A stretch of DNA of 64,000 nt from JBFWVR01 sp050246635 (lineage in GTDB: Bacteria; Acidobacteriota; Vicinamibacteria; Vicinamibacterales; UBA2999), in NCBI GenBank assembly GCA_050246635.1, contig JBFWVR010000005.1, positions 372,001 through 436,000 on the forward strand, read 5' to 3'. A program made the translations under genes and the position numbers. Shown piece by piece: positions 15,025-24,378 of this stretch (its first letter is position 1; every line of letters starts with the position of its first letter). Below the pieces are notes generated by a model that was given only the letters and a program-made list of their open reading frames with translations, was not told where the DNA came from and searched no databases.

Positions 15025-17523
15025 TTATCCAATCAGCGACGCCGCGGCGCCGCCCGCGGCGGCCACGGGCAACGTCACGCCGTCCACGGCCACGCGCACG
15101 TCCGCGAGGGCCCCCTGCAGCACCACCGCGGGCCGCGTCGCGCCGTGGGGCGACCGCACCGCAAGGTGCAGGTGTCCGGCGGCCCGCGGGGACGTCACCT
15201 GCACGCGGCCGCGTCCGCCCGCGAGCGCGGTCGTGCCCTCCACCATGGCCAGTTCGTCGAGCCCCCCGTCCCGGCGCTCGCGGGCGAACAGTAGCCGGGC
15301 GTCGCATTCGATCCCGCGGATCCGCCACCGGGTCGGCTCCGTGTCCCGCGCGGGCTCCGCGAACACGACGTGATCCGTCGACCGGGCCCGCACGACCCGC
15401 ACGCCCGCGGAGGGCGACAGCGCGCCGGCCTCGGCGATCACCGGCACGGACTCGACGTGGCGGACCGCGTTCGCGGCGTCGAGGCCGAAGACGCTGATCA
15501 CCCAGAGCGGGCACGAGCCCGAGGCCGTGAGGCGGAGCGTCGTCGCCGGCTCGAGCCGCCCATAGACCGGGGCATGCCACCCGAGGCCCGTGGTCACGTC
15601 GCCGCGCCAGCTCGCCAGCGTCCCCGAGGGCGCGGTGAGGCTCACCAGGTCGCGCCCGCGGCGAAGTTCGGCGCCGCCGAGTTCCGCTGCGACCGTCCAG
15701 TCCGGGTGCACGTGCCAGTGCACGGCGGCGTCGTGCGTCTCGTGGTCACCGGTCACCAGGTCCGCGACGACGAGCAGGTCGTCGTGCAGGGCGAAGATGC
15801 GGCGGCGGTGGACGAGCGGCGCGTAGCCGTCCTCGGTGGCGTCGAGGTAGTCGAAGCGGCCGTTCACCAGCCAGTTCCGCACGCGGCCATCCGCGACGTG
15901 CTGCCAGTGGAACGGCCCACGCGGCACGGACTGCGAGCGGCCGTCGAGCGTCAACGTGTTGTGGAAGGCGCTCGAGCGGAAACGATCCCGGGTGCGCCCG
16001 TCAATCGTGTAGCAGGCCGTGCCGGGATCGATCAGCAGCGGGTGTCCGTGGCGGCCGAACGTGAGGGACAGCGCGTCGGCGTGCGCATGGCCGCCGTTCA
16101 GGTACCCATGCGGTCCGGCGTCCACCACGAGGTGGTCGGCGCCCGATCGGGAGATCCAGTAGCCGGTGTCGGGCAGGCCGCCCGACAGCGGCGGCGCCTG
16201 TGGCCCCTGCCGTTCGAGCCGGTCCAGGGCGCCCGCGAACCGGCGGTGGCCGAGCAGCCACCAGACCTCCTCGGGAGGTGGACCGATGGCCAGGGCGTCC
16301 CGCCCCGTGAGGATGGCCGCCATCGCCAGGCTGTCCGCCGCATCGTCCGGCTCGCGGCCCGTCAGCGGCAACAGCATGCCGCCGTCGTCGTCGCCGAGGT
16401 GGGGCAGCACGCCGTGGCCGTCGGCCAGCAGCCGTGCCGCGCCGCCAAGCCGCCCCACGACCTCGCGCAGCTGACCGGCCGCGGGGTCGTTGGTGATGTC
16501 GGCGACCGCCAGCGCGAGGACGTAGAAGTCGAGCGCGTAGCGGTGATAGTGCGCCGACCGTTCCGCGTGGCCGCCGTCGGGCAGCACCTGCCGCGTGGCC
16601 TCCTGCATCAGGATACGGCGGCCGAGGGCCTCCCGCCGCGGGCTGGCCGCCAGCTCCGGCAACGTCCGGCCCGTGACGTACAACGCGAGGCCTTCGCCCA
16701 GCAGGTGCGTGTTGGGGCTGAAGTAGTGGGAGAGGTGCCGCTCGACGTGGCCGAGCTGCATGTCGAGGCCGAGGAGGAGGTCGACGAGCCAGGGCGCCTC
16801 GTCCTCCGTGTCGCGGTCCACGAAGAGGTGCAGGGCCCAGAGCCAGGAGAGGCACCGGAAGGCGAGCTCGAGCGCGCTCGCCCAGTTGATGCCGTCTCGT
16901 GGCGGGTTGTCCTCGAGCCAGGTGCCAAGCTGTGTGAGCACTGCGTCGCGGCACCGGCGGTCACCGGTCAGCCAGTAGGCCCGGCCGAGGGCGAGCCAGT
17001 GCTGGTGCCGGTTGAGCTCCCAGATGATCTTGTGATCGCCGCAGCCCGGATCGAGGAAGGGAACCCGCGACCAGAACACCCGCGGCGGACGGCGCCGGTG
17101 GACCGGATCGAACTGCCAGTCGCGGCCATCGAACGGCACGTCACGGTACCCGAGCACGTCGTACCGGCCGGCGAGCAGCCGCTCCGCGCGGCGCGCGGCG
17201 CCCGCCGCCGCCGCGGGAAAGCGGGCGCGGATGCGCGGGGCCAGCGACCGTCGCCGGTGCGGGGCGATGACGAACCGGCCGGGCCGGTCGTGGAAGTAAC
17301 GCGCCAGCGCGGCCTGCGCCGTGGACCAGTCCTCGCGGCCCACCGCGCGGCGGGCGTCGGCCAGCAGCGGATCGGGCGCGAGGGCGGCCGCCAGCGACCG
17401 CCTGTGCCACCGCGGTGCCCGCAGCCGTGCTGCCGCGCGCCAGCGCAGGTTGTCGGCGGCGGCGCGTGCGCGCCAGGCAACTTCCGGTGCGGTCATCGCG
17501 CCAAGGCGCCGCAGGTTAACCAT
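15025..17523 (-). CDS. Heparinase II/III-like polysaccharide lyase
   Basis: This 832-residue protein has an alpha/alpha-toroid N-terminal half (WELNRHQHW, FSPNTHLLGEGLALY, HAERSAHYHRYALDFY) and a beta-sandwich half. The motif NGGHAHADALSLTFGRHG holds the histidine characteristic of heparinase II/III and alginate-lyase-like PL families, and it is followed by SAFHNTLTLDGRSQ. No signal peptide is visible, unusual for a lyase that degrades extracellular polymer. Proteins like this recur inside EPS operons, where they may trim or epimerise uronate-containing polymer; uronic acid donors are made by the AlgD-like and WbpA-like enzymes. Its ATG overlaps the upstream glycosyltransferase stop by eight bases. 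An internal ATG ten codons in is an alternative start. Confidence 0.85.
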   Translation of the reverse strand: MVNLRRLGAMTAPEVAWRARAAADNLRWRAAARLRAPRWHRRSLAAALAPDPLLADARRAVGREDWSTAQAALARYFHDRPGRFVIAPHRRRSLAPRIRARFPAAAAGAARRAERLLAGRYDVLGYRDVPFDGRDWQFDPVHRRRPPRVFWSRVPFLDPGCGDHKIIWELNRHQHWLALGRAYWLTGDRRCRDAVLTQLGTWLEDNPPRDGINWASALELAFRCLSWLWALHLFVDRDTEDEAPWLVDLLLGLDMQLGHVERHLSHYFSPNTHLLGEGLALYVTGRTLPELAASPRREALGRRILMQEATRQVLPDGGHAERSAHYHRYALDFYVLALAVADITNDPAAGQLREVVGRLGGAARLLADGHGVLPHLGDDDGGMLLPLTGREPDDAADSLAMAAILTGRDALAIGPPPEEVWWLLGHRRFAGALDRLERQGPQAPPLSGGLPDTGYWISRSGADHLVVDAGPHGYLNGGHAHADALSLTFGRHGHPLLIDPGTACYTIDGRTRDRFRSSAFHNTLTLDGRSQSVPRGPFHWQHVADGRVRNWLVNGRFDYLDATEDGYAPLVHRRRIFALHDDLLVVADLVTGDHETHDAAVHWHVHPDWTVAAELGGAELRRGRDLVSLTAPSGTLASWRGDVTTGLGWHAPVYGRLEPATTLRLTASGSCPLWVISVFGLDAANAVRHVESVPVIAEAGALSPSAGVRVVRARSTDHVVFAEPARDTEPTRWRIRGIECDARLLFARERRDGGLDELAMVEGTTALAGGRGRVQVTSPRAAGHLHLAVRSPHGATRPAVVLQGALADVRVAVDGVTLPVAAAGGAAASLIG

Positions 17524-18631
17524 GGTCGTGGCTCGGGTTCACGGTGGCGTGCGCGGCCGTCGACGGCAACACGCTGCGATAGAGGCGCAGCCACTGGTCA
17601 CGCAGCACGGGCCAGGTACGCGCGGCGCAGGTGGCGTGCGCCTGCCGGGCCAGCCGCTCCCCGAACGCCGGCTCCTCGAGCAACGTCAGGACGTGCGCGG
17701 CGAGACCGTCGTGATCGTCCGCGGGGGCCAGCAGCCCGTGCTCGCCTGGCGTAAGGATGGCGCGGATGCCGCCCACGTCGGTCGACACCACGGGCAGCCC
17801 GCTCGCGAACGCCTCGAGCAGCGAGGCCGGCATGTTGTCGATGTCGGGGCTCTGCAGGTAGATGTCGTGGTCCGCGTAGTACTCGTGGATGCGCCCGGGC
17901 GCCACGCGCCCCGCGAACGTGACGCCGTGCAGGTCCAGCTCACCCGCCAACGCGCGGATCCGCGGTTCCTCCGAGCCACTGCCGACGAGCGTCAGCGTCG
18001 CGCCGGGCCACCGGTCCTGGATGCGGCGGAACGCCCGCAGCGTGCACGCGACGTTGTAGAGGGGCTCGAGATTGCGCGTGCACAGCAGGCGCGGCCTGAG
18101 CGGGGTGCGGGCCCGGAACCGGAAGCGCTCCGTGTCCACGACGTTCGGGATGACGGAGGCGTCGATGCCGTGCCGGGCGAAGACATCCACCAGGAAGCGC
18201 GACGGCACCACGTTGTGATCCACCCGTCGCAGCACCGTGCGGGCCACGGCCGAACGCGCGAGGTGGTCCGGCGCCTCGCCGCTCCGGTAGTTGAGGATCA
18301 CCGGCCGCCCGAGCAGCCGCGCCACCGCCACCGCCGGCAGGGGCGCGAGGAGGAACGACGTGTAGCTGGCGGAGAACACGTGCGCGATGTCCACACGGCT
18401 GAGCTCGCGCAGCAGCAACGGGCCGTAGGTCGCCTCGGTGGCGAGGGTGCGCGCGTACTTCACGCGGCACGCATGGCGCAACGGGCCAGGCGGCACGGGG
18501 TTGACCGGCACGAGCCGGCAATCGACTTCAGGATCGTCACGCCAGGCCGCGATCAGGCGATCGGCCTGTACGGCCTGTCCCCCGAGAATGTCGAGCGACG
18601 GCGCGACGAGGGCCACACGGAGTTTGCGCAT
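17516..18631 (-). CDS. Glycosyltransferase family 4, first gene of operon
   Basis: About 371 residues starting MRKLRVALVAPSLDILGGQAVQ, whose LGGQA is the GT4 acceptor loop. The donor half has CTRNLEPLYNVACTLRAFRRI, LVGSGSEEPRI and LQSPDIDNMPASLLEAFASGLPVVST with an E-x7-E-like pattern. I chose this ATG because the preceding 12 in-frame codons lie toward the promoter and add nothing family-like. A sigma-54-like promoter lies 56 bases upstream, making this the first gene of the operon running to the AlgD-like gene. Confidence 0.9.
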   Translation of the reverse strand: MRKLRVALVAPSLDILGGQAVQADRLIAAWRDDPEVDCRLVPVNPVPPGPLRHACRVKYARTLATEATYGPLLLRELSRVDIAHVFSASYTSFLLAPLPAVAVARLLGRPVILNYRSGEAPDHLARSAVARTVLRRVDHNVVPSRFLVDVFARHGIDASVIPNVVDTERFRFRARTPLRPRLLCTRNLEPLYNVACTLRAFRRIQDRWPGATLTLVGSGSEEPRIRALAGELDLHGVTFAGRVAPGRIHEYYADHDIYLQSPDIDNMPASLLEAFASGLPVVSTDVGGIRAILTPGEHGLLAPADDHDGLAAHVLTLLEEPAFGERLARQAHATCAARTWPVLRDQWLRLYRSVLPSTAAHATVNPSHDHG

Positions 18632-18686
18632 GCCTCCACCGGGTACGGACCGGCGGACCATCCGCACCGGGCCGTCCCGGAGAAGT

Positions 18687-18701
18687 GCAAGGCGTACGCC
18701 C
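18687..18701 (-). promoter_or_regulatory. Probable sigma-54 promoter of the GT4-amidotransferase-algD operon
   Basis: On the minus strand the element reads GGGCGTACGCCTTGC. It has the invariant GG and GC at correct spacing and a full TTGC -12 box; only the first T of the -24 box differs. The predicted leader to the first glycosyltransferase ATG is about 45 bases. The rest of the gap up to 18851 shows nothing else I can name. Confidence 0.65.
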
Positions 18702-18851
18702 GCGCCGTAGCAGGCTATTCAGGGGGATCAGGGTGACTTTGGTGGAACTAGTGGGCAGGACGTTGCCCTGTTGCGCCCCGTGGGTGAACGGCGGGTGCCG
18801 CCGGACACGCCCCGGGACGACGCCGGCGTGCGGCGTCGCCCCGGAAGCGGG

Positions 18852-21011
18852 TCACGGGGTGAGTGTCACGGCAATCTCGTTCGAGGGTGCGCTCGTCCGC
18901 GCGCCGTACGCCGCGAGGACACGTACGTAATATGTGCCCGGTGCGCCCGCCGACTCGACCGTGGGCAGCGGACCGATCGGTCCGAAGTACACGTCCTGCG
19001 CGCCGGGCGCGGTGCCGACCGACAGGATGTACTGCTGAGGTTGGCAGCCTCCCGGCGGCGCCTCCCAGTCGAGACGGACCCGCAGCCCGGCCGTCGAGGC
19101 CCGCAGGCCGATCGGCGGATCGACCGCACTGCAGGCGGCGGGACCGCTGCCGACGAGCAGCGCCACCTCGTCCGATCGGGCGCTGATGCCGGCGGCATTC
19201 ACCGCCCGCACGCTGATGAAGTAGCGTCCGGGGGCGACGCCGTCGCGCACCACGGCCGTGCCGGGAGAGCCGGTGTCGAAGATGCCCGAGTCCGTGAGGC
19301 CGGGGGCCGTGCCGGCCTCGATCACGTAGCTCGAGGGCGGGCCGCCGGTCCCACCCGCGGCCCAGGCGAGCGAGACGCGGGCGCCATCGGTGGTGGCGCT
19401 CAGGATACGCGGCGGCGCGGGAGGCGCGACCGGGTTCGGCGCAGGGCCCGGGCCGGCGGGCGCGCCGAGCTGGCTCACGTCACAGCCGATGTCGAGGCCG
19501 TCGAGGGCGCGGCCGCGGAAGGCGCTCCTCGCCGACAGGCGGAAGTCGCCGCCGCCGAAGTCGACGAACCCGACCGCCTGCAGGTCTGCCGGGAAGAAGT
19601 TGCCCGCCGGGTACAGCGCGGGCGCCCCGCCCGCCAGCACGTTGCCCGTGACGACCGCGCCGGGGAAGTAGCGGCCGATCGTGCCCAGGCCCTCCGCGGT
19701 GCCCGATCCCTTGAAGCCCCAGCTGTGCGCCTGCACGATGTTGTTGGTGAAGACGAAGCCCCGCGAGGCCTCGCCGTCGGCGAACACGGTACCGGAGCCG
19801 TCGCTGTCGACCGTGTTGTGGTCGATCGTCACGTCGATGCCGCCGTTGATCAGGAGGAAACGGCCGTTGCCGCCGTAGCGTGCGGCGCTGATGCCGGTGA
19901 AGAGGTTGTGCCGGAAGGTCAGCCCCCGGGCCTCGATTGCCGGATAGTGCGTGTCACGGCCCAGGATGTTGATCGCGGACGACACGTGCCGCACGACGTT
20001 GTGCTCGAACCGCACGTCCTGCACCGTGCTCCACGGCGCCCGGCCGTCCTGGTTGACCGACTTGAGGAGCAGCGCGTACCCGGACTGTGCCGCGGGCCAG
20101 TTGTGCTCGAAGACGTTGCCGCGCACGGTCACGCGCTGCGCGTTCTTGAGCTCGAACAGGTTCTTCACCACCCAGGGGCCGCCCCGCCAGGCCTCGGCCT
20201 TCACCACGTGGTTGCCCACCATCGTGATGTCGGCCGGCACGAGGCCCTGGATGGCGGGGTCCGCGCCGCCGAACATGACGTTCTCCCCGGCGGCTTCCAG
20301 GTAGTTGTTGGCGATCAGGTAAGGGCCGGGCCCGTTCCAGCCGCAGATGGCCTGCGAGTCCTGGCCCCGCGCCTTGATCTCGCCGATGTGCGAGTTGAGG
20401 ATGCTCGTGGCGGCGCTGTTGAGCGCGATGCCGCGCTTCTGGCCGTCGCCGGGATCCCCGTGGATGTAGACGCGGTCCATGACGAGGTCGTGCGGCACCT
20501 GGTCGAGGCGGTACTGGCGGCTCGAGCCGTCCCCGAGGGCCACGATCGTCCCGGCGCCCCCGGCGTTGGCCTGGAACTCGACGAACTGGATCACGTAATG
20601 GTGGGCGCCGTCCTCGGTCGCGAGTGCGGGCTGTGTGTTGGGCGAGCGCAGGATCGGGAAGTGCACGGCGTCGGCCGGCGTCACCCGCGTGGAGGTGCCG
20701 GGGAGCACCGCGTCGGGGGCCGCCGACCGGATCGTGATCGTGCCGGGCTCCGCCTTGGCCCGCAGGACGAAGTTGCCGACGTAGGTCGCGCCGGGCGCCA
20801 GCAGGATGGTGTCGCCCCCGCGCGCCTGGTCGATGGCGGCCTGCAGGTCGCCGCCGGGGCCCACGGAGAGGGCCGCGCCGGCCGCGGCGGCCCCCGAAGG
20901 GGCCGCCACGATCGATGCGGCGAGCAGGACGATGCCGGTGAGCCTTGCCAACACCGGGATCACCACGGCCACAGCGCGCCCAGCGCCGCGCGGAGGGCGC
21001 CGATGTCGCAC
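18852..21011 (-). CDS. Secreted right-handed beta-helix protein with Fn3-like domains
   Basis: Up to 719 residues: a signal peptide (hydrophobic VVIPVLARLTGIVLLAASIVA, then an Ala-rich cleavage region), a right-handed parallel beta-helix (about 45-505) and two fibronectin-type-III-like domains at the C terminus (about 510-719). The helix starts with the DLQAAIDQARGGDTILLAPGATY pattern of pectate-lyase-like, polysaccharide-acting proteins. It includes IHGDPGDGQKRGIALNS and WNGPGPYLIANNYLEAAGENVMFGG, which also occur in its two upstream neighbours. A GTG 45-48 bases inside this frame overlaps the upstream stop as GTGA and may be the true start. It is likely a secreted EPS-binding or lyase-like protein, but no catalytic residues are certain. 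Confidence 0.85.
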   Translation of the reverse strand: MRHRRPPRGAGRAVAVVIPVLARLTGIVLLAASIVAAPSGAAAAGAALSVGPGGDLQAAIDQARGGDTILLAPGATYVGNFVLRAKAEPGTITIRSAAPDAVLPGTSTRVTPADAVHFPILRSPNTQPALATEDGAHHYVIQFVEFQANAGGAGTIVALGDGSSRQYRLDQVPHDLVMDRVYIHGDPGDGQKRGIALNSAATSILNSHIGEIKARGQDSQAICGWNGPGPYLIANNYLEAAGENVMFGGADPAIQGLVPADITMVGNHVVKAEAWRGGPWVVKNLFELKNAQRVTVRGNVFEHNWPAAQSGYALLLKSVNQDGRAPWSTVQDVRFEHNVVRHVSSAINILGRDTHYPAIEARGLTFRHNLFTGISAARYGGNGRFLLINGGIDVTIDHNTVDSDGSGTVFADGEASRGFVFTNNIVQAHSWGFKGSGTAEGLGTIGRYFPGAVVTGNVLAGGAPALYPAGNFFPADLQAVGFVDFGGGDFRLSARSAFRGRALDGLDIGCDVSQLGAPAGPGPAPNPVAPPAPPRILSATTDGARVSLAWAAGGTGGPPSSYVIEAGTAPGLTDSGIFDTGSPGTAVVRDGVAPGRYFISVRAVNAAGISARSDEVALLVGSGPAACSAVDPPIGLRASTAGLRVRLDWEAPPGGCQPQQYILSVGTAPGAQDVYFGPIGPLPTVESAGAPGTYYVRVLAAYGARTSAPSNEIAVTLTP

Positions 21012-24000
21012 CCGGGATTGCCGCCATCGTCGGCCGCGCCCGCATACAGGCTCGCCGGGGCGAGGCCGTAGTCACCCGAGGCGGGCGCGACGAACCCGAC
21101 GGCGTCCAGTGACGCGGGGAAGTCGTTGCCCGTGGGATAGGCGGAGGCGCGGGCCCCGGCGAACAGGTTCCCCACGACCAGGCCGTTGGGGAAGTAGGCC
21201 GTGATCGTGCCGGTGCCGACCGCCGTGCCGGAGCCCTTGATGCCGTAGGCGTTGTCGGGCATGACGTTGTTCGTCAGCGTGAAGCCCGTGACCGGGTTCG
21301 CGTCGGCGAAGATCGTCGTCGAGCCGTCGTTCAGCACGGTGTTGTGGTCCACCGTGATGTCGCGCCCGCCGTTGATCAGGAGGAAGCGCCCCACGCCCCC
21401 GTAGCGGGCGCCGCTGACGTCCTCGAACAGGTTGTTACGCACGATGATGTTGCTCGCTTCGATGGCGGGATACGCGGGATCCCGTCCGAGGATGTTGATC
21501 GCCGAGGAGACGTGGCGCACGACGTTGTTGGTGAACGTGACGTCGCGCACGACGCTCCAGGGCGCAGTGCCTCCCTGGTTCACGGACTTCAGCAGCACCG
21601 CATACCCGGCCTGGGCCGCCTGCCAGTGGTTCTCCAGGAGATTGCCGTCGACGACGACCCGCTGGGCGCTCTTCAGTTCGAAGAGGTTCTTGACCGACCA
21701 GGCCTCCGACCGCCACGCGAGTGGCTTCGCCAGGTGGTTTCGAGTGAACGTGATGTCGGACGGGACCAGCTGGGGGATAGCTGGATCCGCTCCGCCGAAC
21801 ATGACGTTCTCGCCCGCGGCTTCGAGGTAGTTGTTCGAAATCAGGTAGGGGCCCGGGCCGTTCCAGCCGCCGATGGCCTGAGAGTCCTGGCCCACCGCCT
21901 TGATTTCGGAGACGTGGGAGTTTAGCACGGTGGTCGACGCGCTGTTCAGGCCGATCCCGCGCTTCTGCCCGGTCACCGGATCGCCGTGGATGTAGACCCG
22001 GTCCACCACGAGATCGTGCGGCACCACGTCCAGGGTGTCCTGGTCGGCGCCGCCGCTGCCGAGGGCGAGAATCGTGCCCGCCCCGGCCGCATTGGCCTGG
22101 AGTTCGAGGAACAGCAGCCGGTAGTGATGGGCGCGCGGTGCCGTCGCCAGGGCCGGCGAGGAGTTCGGGGACCGCAGCTTGGCGAGCAGCGGTACCGCCG
22201 CGGGCGTGATGCGCGTCCCCGCCCCCGGCAACAGCGCGTCCGGTGCCGCGGAGCGGATGGTGACGTAGGCCTCGCCGGCCTTCACCGGCAGCACGAAGTT
22301 GCCGACGAACGTGGCGCCGGCCTCGAGCAGGAGCGTGTCGCCCGGCGCGGCCGCGTCGATCGCGGCCTGCAGGTCGGCCCCGGCCGGCACGTAGGCGGTT
22401 GCGGGCGCCGGCGCGCCCTGCACGGGCGGGTCGGCTTCCGGCAGCTGCGCCTCCGGTGCCACGGGCGGCGGCTCCACCGCCGCCGGCGCCGGCGCGGAGA
22501 AGCGCATGGCGCCGATGTTGAACCCACCCACGTCCACGGCGACGCGGACGATCTGCACGCCCTCGGACAGCGTCACCGGCACGGTGATCGTCGTCCACGC
22601 GAACCAGTCGCCGGTCTGGGGCACGGCGGTGACGGCCGAGGCCACGCCGTTGGCCTCGAGGTGCAGGCGCCCGTCGGCGACTGGCGAGGCCACCGCGAAC
22701 TCCACGACATATTCGCCGGCCGTGGCCGCGTCCACCGAGTACTCCAGCCACTCGCCATCGGCGATCCAGCCGATGTCGAGCCCGTAGGGACGGCTGTTCT
22801 GGATGTCCACGCGCGTCTGGCGGAACTGGCCGCCGCTGTTGCCCGCCGTGGTGTCGTGATAGGACACGCCCTCCGGTCCCAGGTCGAAGGCCTCGGGCCG
22901 CACGTCACCAGGGACCGGGGCCGCGACGCCGCCGTACGGCGTCGGGACATGACGGGTGATCCGGAGCGCCGAGAGGTTCCCGACCTCCCGATCCCCGAAC
23001 CGGTCGAACACCACCCGCAGGGTCTGGCGGCCGGCCTCCAGGTGGACCTGCCGGTAGACGGACGTCCAGTTCTGCCACCCCCCCGTGTCGGGAATCGTCA
23101 GCAGGCCGGTGAGGTTCACGCCGTCCGCGTCGACGTGGAAGTCGCCGCCGCGTCCCGGTGAGGACACGATGGCCTCGAGGTCGTACCAGCCGGTCGCTGC
23201 CACGTCGACCGTGTAGGCCAGCCACTCGCCCGGGCGAATCCAGCCGACGTCGAGCGTGCCGTCGCTCGCGGGCTCGAGGTCGACCCCGGTGTCACGGCCC
23301 GTCGCGCCCTCGTTCGCCGGCGTCGCGTCGTAGTAGGCGACGCCGTTCGGGCCCTCGTCGAAGTCCTCGGCTTCGATCAGCCCTGGCACCGGCCACGGCG
23401 TGCCCCCGCTGGGCGTCGACAGGATCCGCGGCGGGTGCGCGACGGGCGTCTGGTCGCCGGACGCCGCGCCGGGGGCGGTGGTGAGGAACGCCCCGGGACT
23501 GAGGACGATCTCGTCCACCTGCACGCCGTCCTCGCGGGTCTGCAGCCGCAGCGTCTGCGGTCCGCTGGTCGCGAAGCGGATCGTGGATGGCTGCGAGAGC
23601 CAGTATGCGCCGTCCTTCCAGCCCCACCCGCTGCCACAGCCCGTGCACGAGAGCAGGTTCACGAGCAGCGCGTCGGTCGTGCCGATGCGATAGAGCGGTG
23701 CGCCCGTCCCGTCGATGGCGTCGGAGAACTGCAGGAAGACGGAATCGTTATATTTCGAATCGCCATCGGCGCGCAGGCGGACCCACACGCGATACGGCGT
23801 GTCGGCAGCGGCGGCAAACGTGTATTCGACATAGTTGGCCGGGCTGCCGACAGCGCCAGCCGTGTTCGCCCAGCCCTCGTCGGGCGTCGCGAGCCGCACG
23901 CCGTCGGCCGTGTCGCTGTCGGCGACACGCGTCCAGTGGCCGTGCAGGTGGGAGGCATCGACCGCGGACAACACGATTTCCGCGGGCGCTGCGTGCAAGC

Positions 24001-24064
24001 GCGGGATGACGAGCGCCAGAAGGGCACACGTCGTCCCTGCGCGCAGGAGGGTGTTCTTGCGCAT
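20960..24064 (-). CDS. Secreted CBM6 and beta-helix protein with a recurring N-terminal domain
   Basis: This 1034-residue protein has a signal peptide (MRKNTLLRAGTTCALLALV..., cleavage near HAAPA). Next comes a domain of about 165 residues (30-200) that recurs elsewhere in this window, then two CBM6-like carbohydrate-binding modules (about 228-370 and 385-520; VGWIRPGEWLAYTVD and IGWIADGEWLEYSVD motifs). A Pro-rich linker (525-555) leads to a right-handed beta-helix (about 558-1034). The helix is a close paralogue of the flanking ones. The domain set fits a secreted protein that binds and perhaps cleaves EPS. A consensus sigma-54 promoter lies 70 bases upstream. The start is the ATG before the signal peptide; the preceding 36 in-frame codons are not protein-like. 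Confidence 0.88.
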   Translation of the reverse strand: MRKNTLLRAGTTCALLALVIPRLHAAPAEIVLSAVDASHLHGHWTRVADSDTADGVRLATPDEGWANTAGAVGSPANYVEYTFAAAADTPYRVWVRLRADGDSKYNDSVFLQFSDAIDGTGAPLYRIGTTDALLVNLLSCTGCGSGWGWKDGAYWLSQPSTIRFATSGPQTLRLQTREDGVQVDEIVLSPGAFLTTAPGAASGDQTPVAHPPRILSTPSGGTPWPVPGLIEAEDFDEGPNGVAYYDATPANEGATGRDTGVDLEPASDGTLDVGWIRPGEWLAYTVDVAATGWYDLEAIVSSPGRGGDFHVDADGVNLTGLLTIPDTGGWQNWTSVYRQVHLEAGRQTLRVVFDRFGDREVGNLSALRITRHVPTPYGGVAAPVPGDVRPEAFDLGPEGVSYHDTTAGNSGGQFRQTRVDIQNSRPYGLDIGWIADGEWLEYSVDAATAGEYVVEFAVASPVADGRLHLEANGVASAVTAVPQTGDWFAWTTITVPVTLSEGVQIVRVAVDVGGFNIGAMRFSAPAPAAVEPPPVAPEAQLPEADPPVQGAPAPATAYVPAGADLQAAIDAAAPGDTLLLEAGATFVGNFVLPVKAGEAYVTIRSAAPDALLPGAGTRITPAAVPLLAKLRSPNSSPALATAPRAHHYRLLFLELQANAAGAGTILALGSGGADQDTLDVVPHDLVVDRVYIHGDPVTGQKRGIGLNSASTTVLNSHVSEIKAVGQDSQAIGGWNGPGPYLISNNYLEAAGENVMFGGADPAIPQLVPSDITFTRNHLAKPLAWRSEAWSVKNLFELKSAQRVVVDGNLLENHWQAAQAGYAVLLKSVNQGGTAPWSVVRDVTFTNNVVRHVSSAINILGRDPAYPAIEASNIIVRNNLFEDVSGARYGGVGRFLLINGGRDITVDHNTVLNDGSTTIFADANPVTGFTLTNNVMPDNAYGIKGSGTAVGTGTITAYFPNGLVVGNLFAGARASAYPTGNDFPASLDAVGFVAPASGDYGLAPASLYAGAADDGGNPGCDIGALRAALGALWPW

Positions 24065-24378
24065 CGGTCGGCTCCAGTTGCTGTTCCGGATTAGGGGACG
24101 AGGGGGGGAACCTCGACGCTGATCAACGGATCGGCAAGTGGAGTGCCAGCTTGAACGGGAATCGCGCGGCACCGGCCGCCGGGCACCGTGCGCAACAGAC
24201 TTGTGATCGTGGCGCCAGGATTGTCAGCGCCGATCGACGCCTGGTGGATCAGGACGGCGCAGGAGAGGACGAGCGGCACGACGCCGGCGCGGCGCGGAGG
24301 GATCACGCCGCCACGGGACGTCGGGCGGCGCAGGCACGGGTGCCGTGCGCAATGGGCCGCGGCGCCGTGCGAATGCGC
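24065..24378. other. Intergenic region holding a consensus sigma-54 promoter
   Basis: These 314 bases separate two minus-strand beta-helix genes. They hold the sigma-54 promoter at 24134-24148. A 71-codon frame (24091-24306, minus) begins with a hydrophobic stretch but runs straight through the promoter and has no ribosome site, so I do not call it a gene. Nothing else is evident. Confidence 0.6.
24134..24148 (-). promoter_or_regulatory. Consensus sigma-54 promoter for the CBM6/beta-helix gene
   Basis: The minus strand reads TGGCACTCCACTTGC, a perfect TGGCAC-N5-TTGC. Transcription should begin near 24122, giving a leader of about 58 bases before the signal-peptide ATG. It is one of the two best sigma-54 matches in the window. 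Confidence 0.85.

Noticed and set aside
15370..17754. Plus-strand frame of 794 codons over the heparinase-like gene
   Set aside because: Antisense shadow of a well-supported gene, spanning two minus-strand genes, with Arg/Val/Gln-rich low-complexity content.
18771..21071. Plus-strand frame of 766 codons over a beta-helix gene
   Set aside because: The minus-strand product has a signal peptide and homologues next door; the plus frame is a shadow.
24091..24306. 71-codon minus-strand frame with a hydrophobic start
   Set aside because: It contains the consensus sigma-54 promoter of the next gene, lacks a ribosome site and resembles nothing known.
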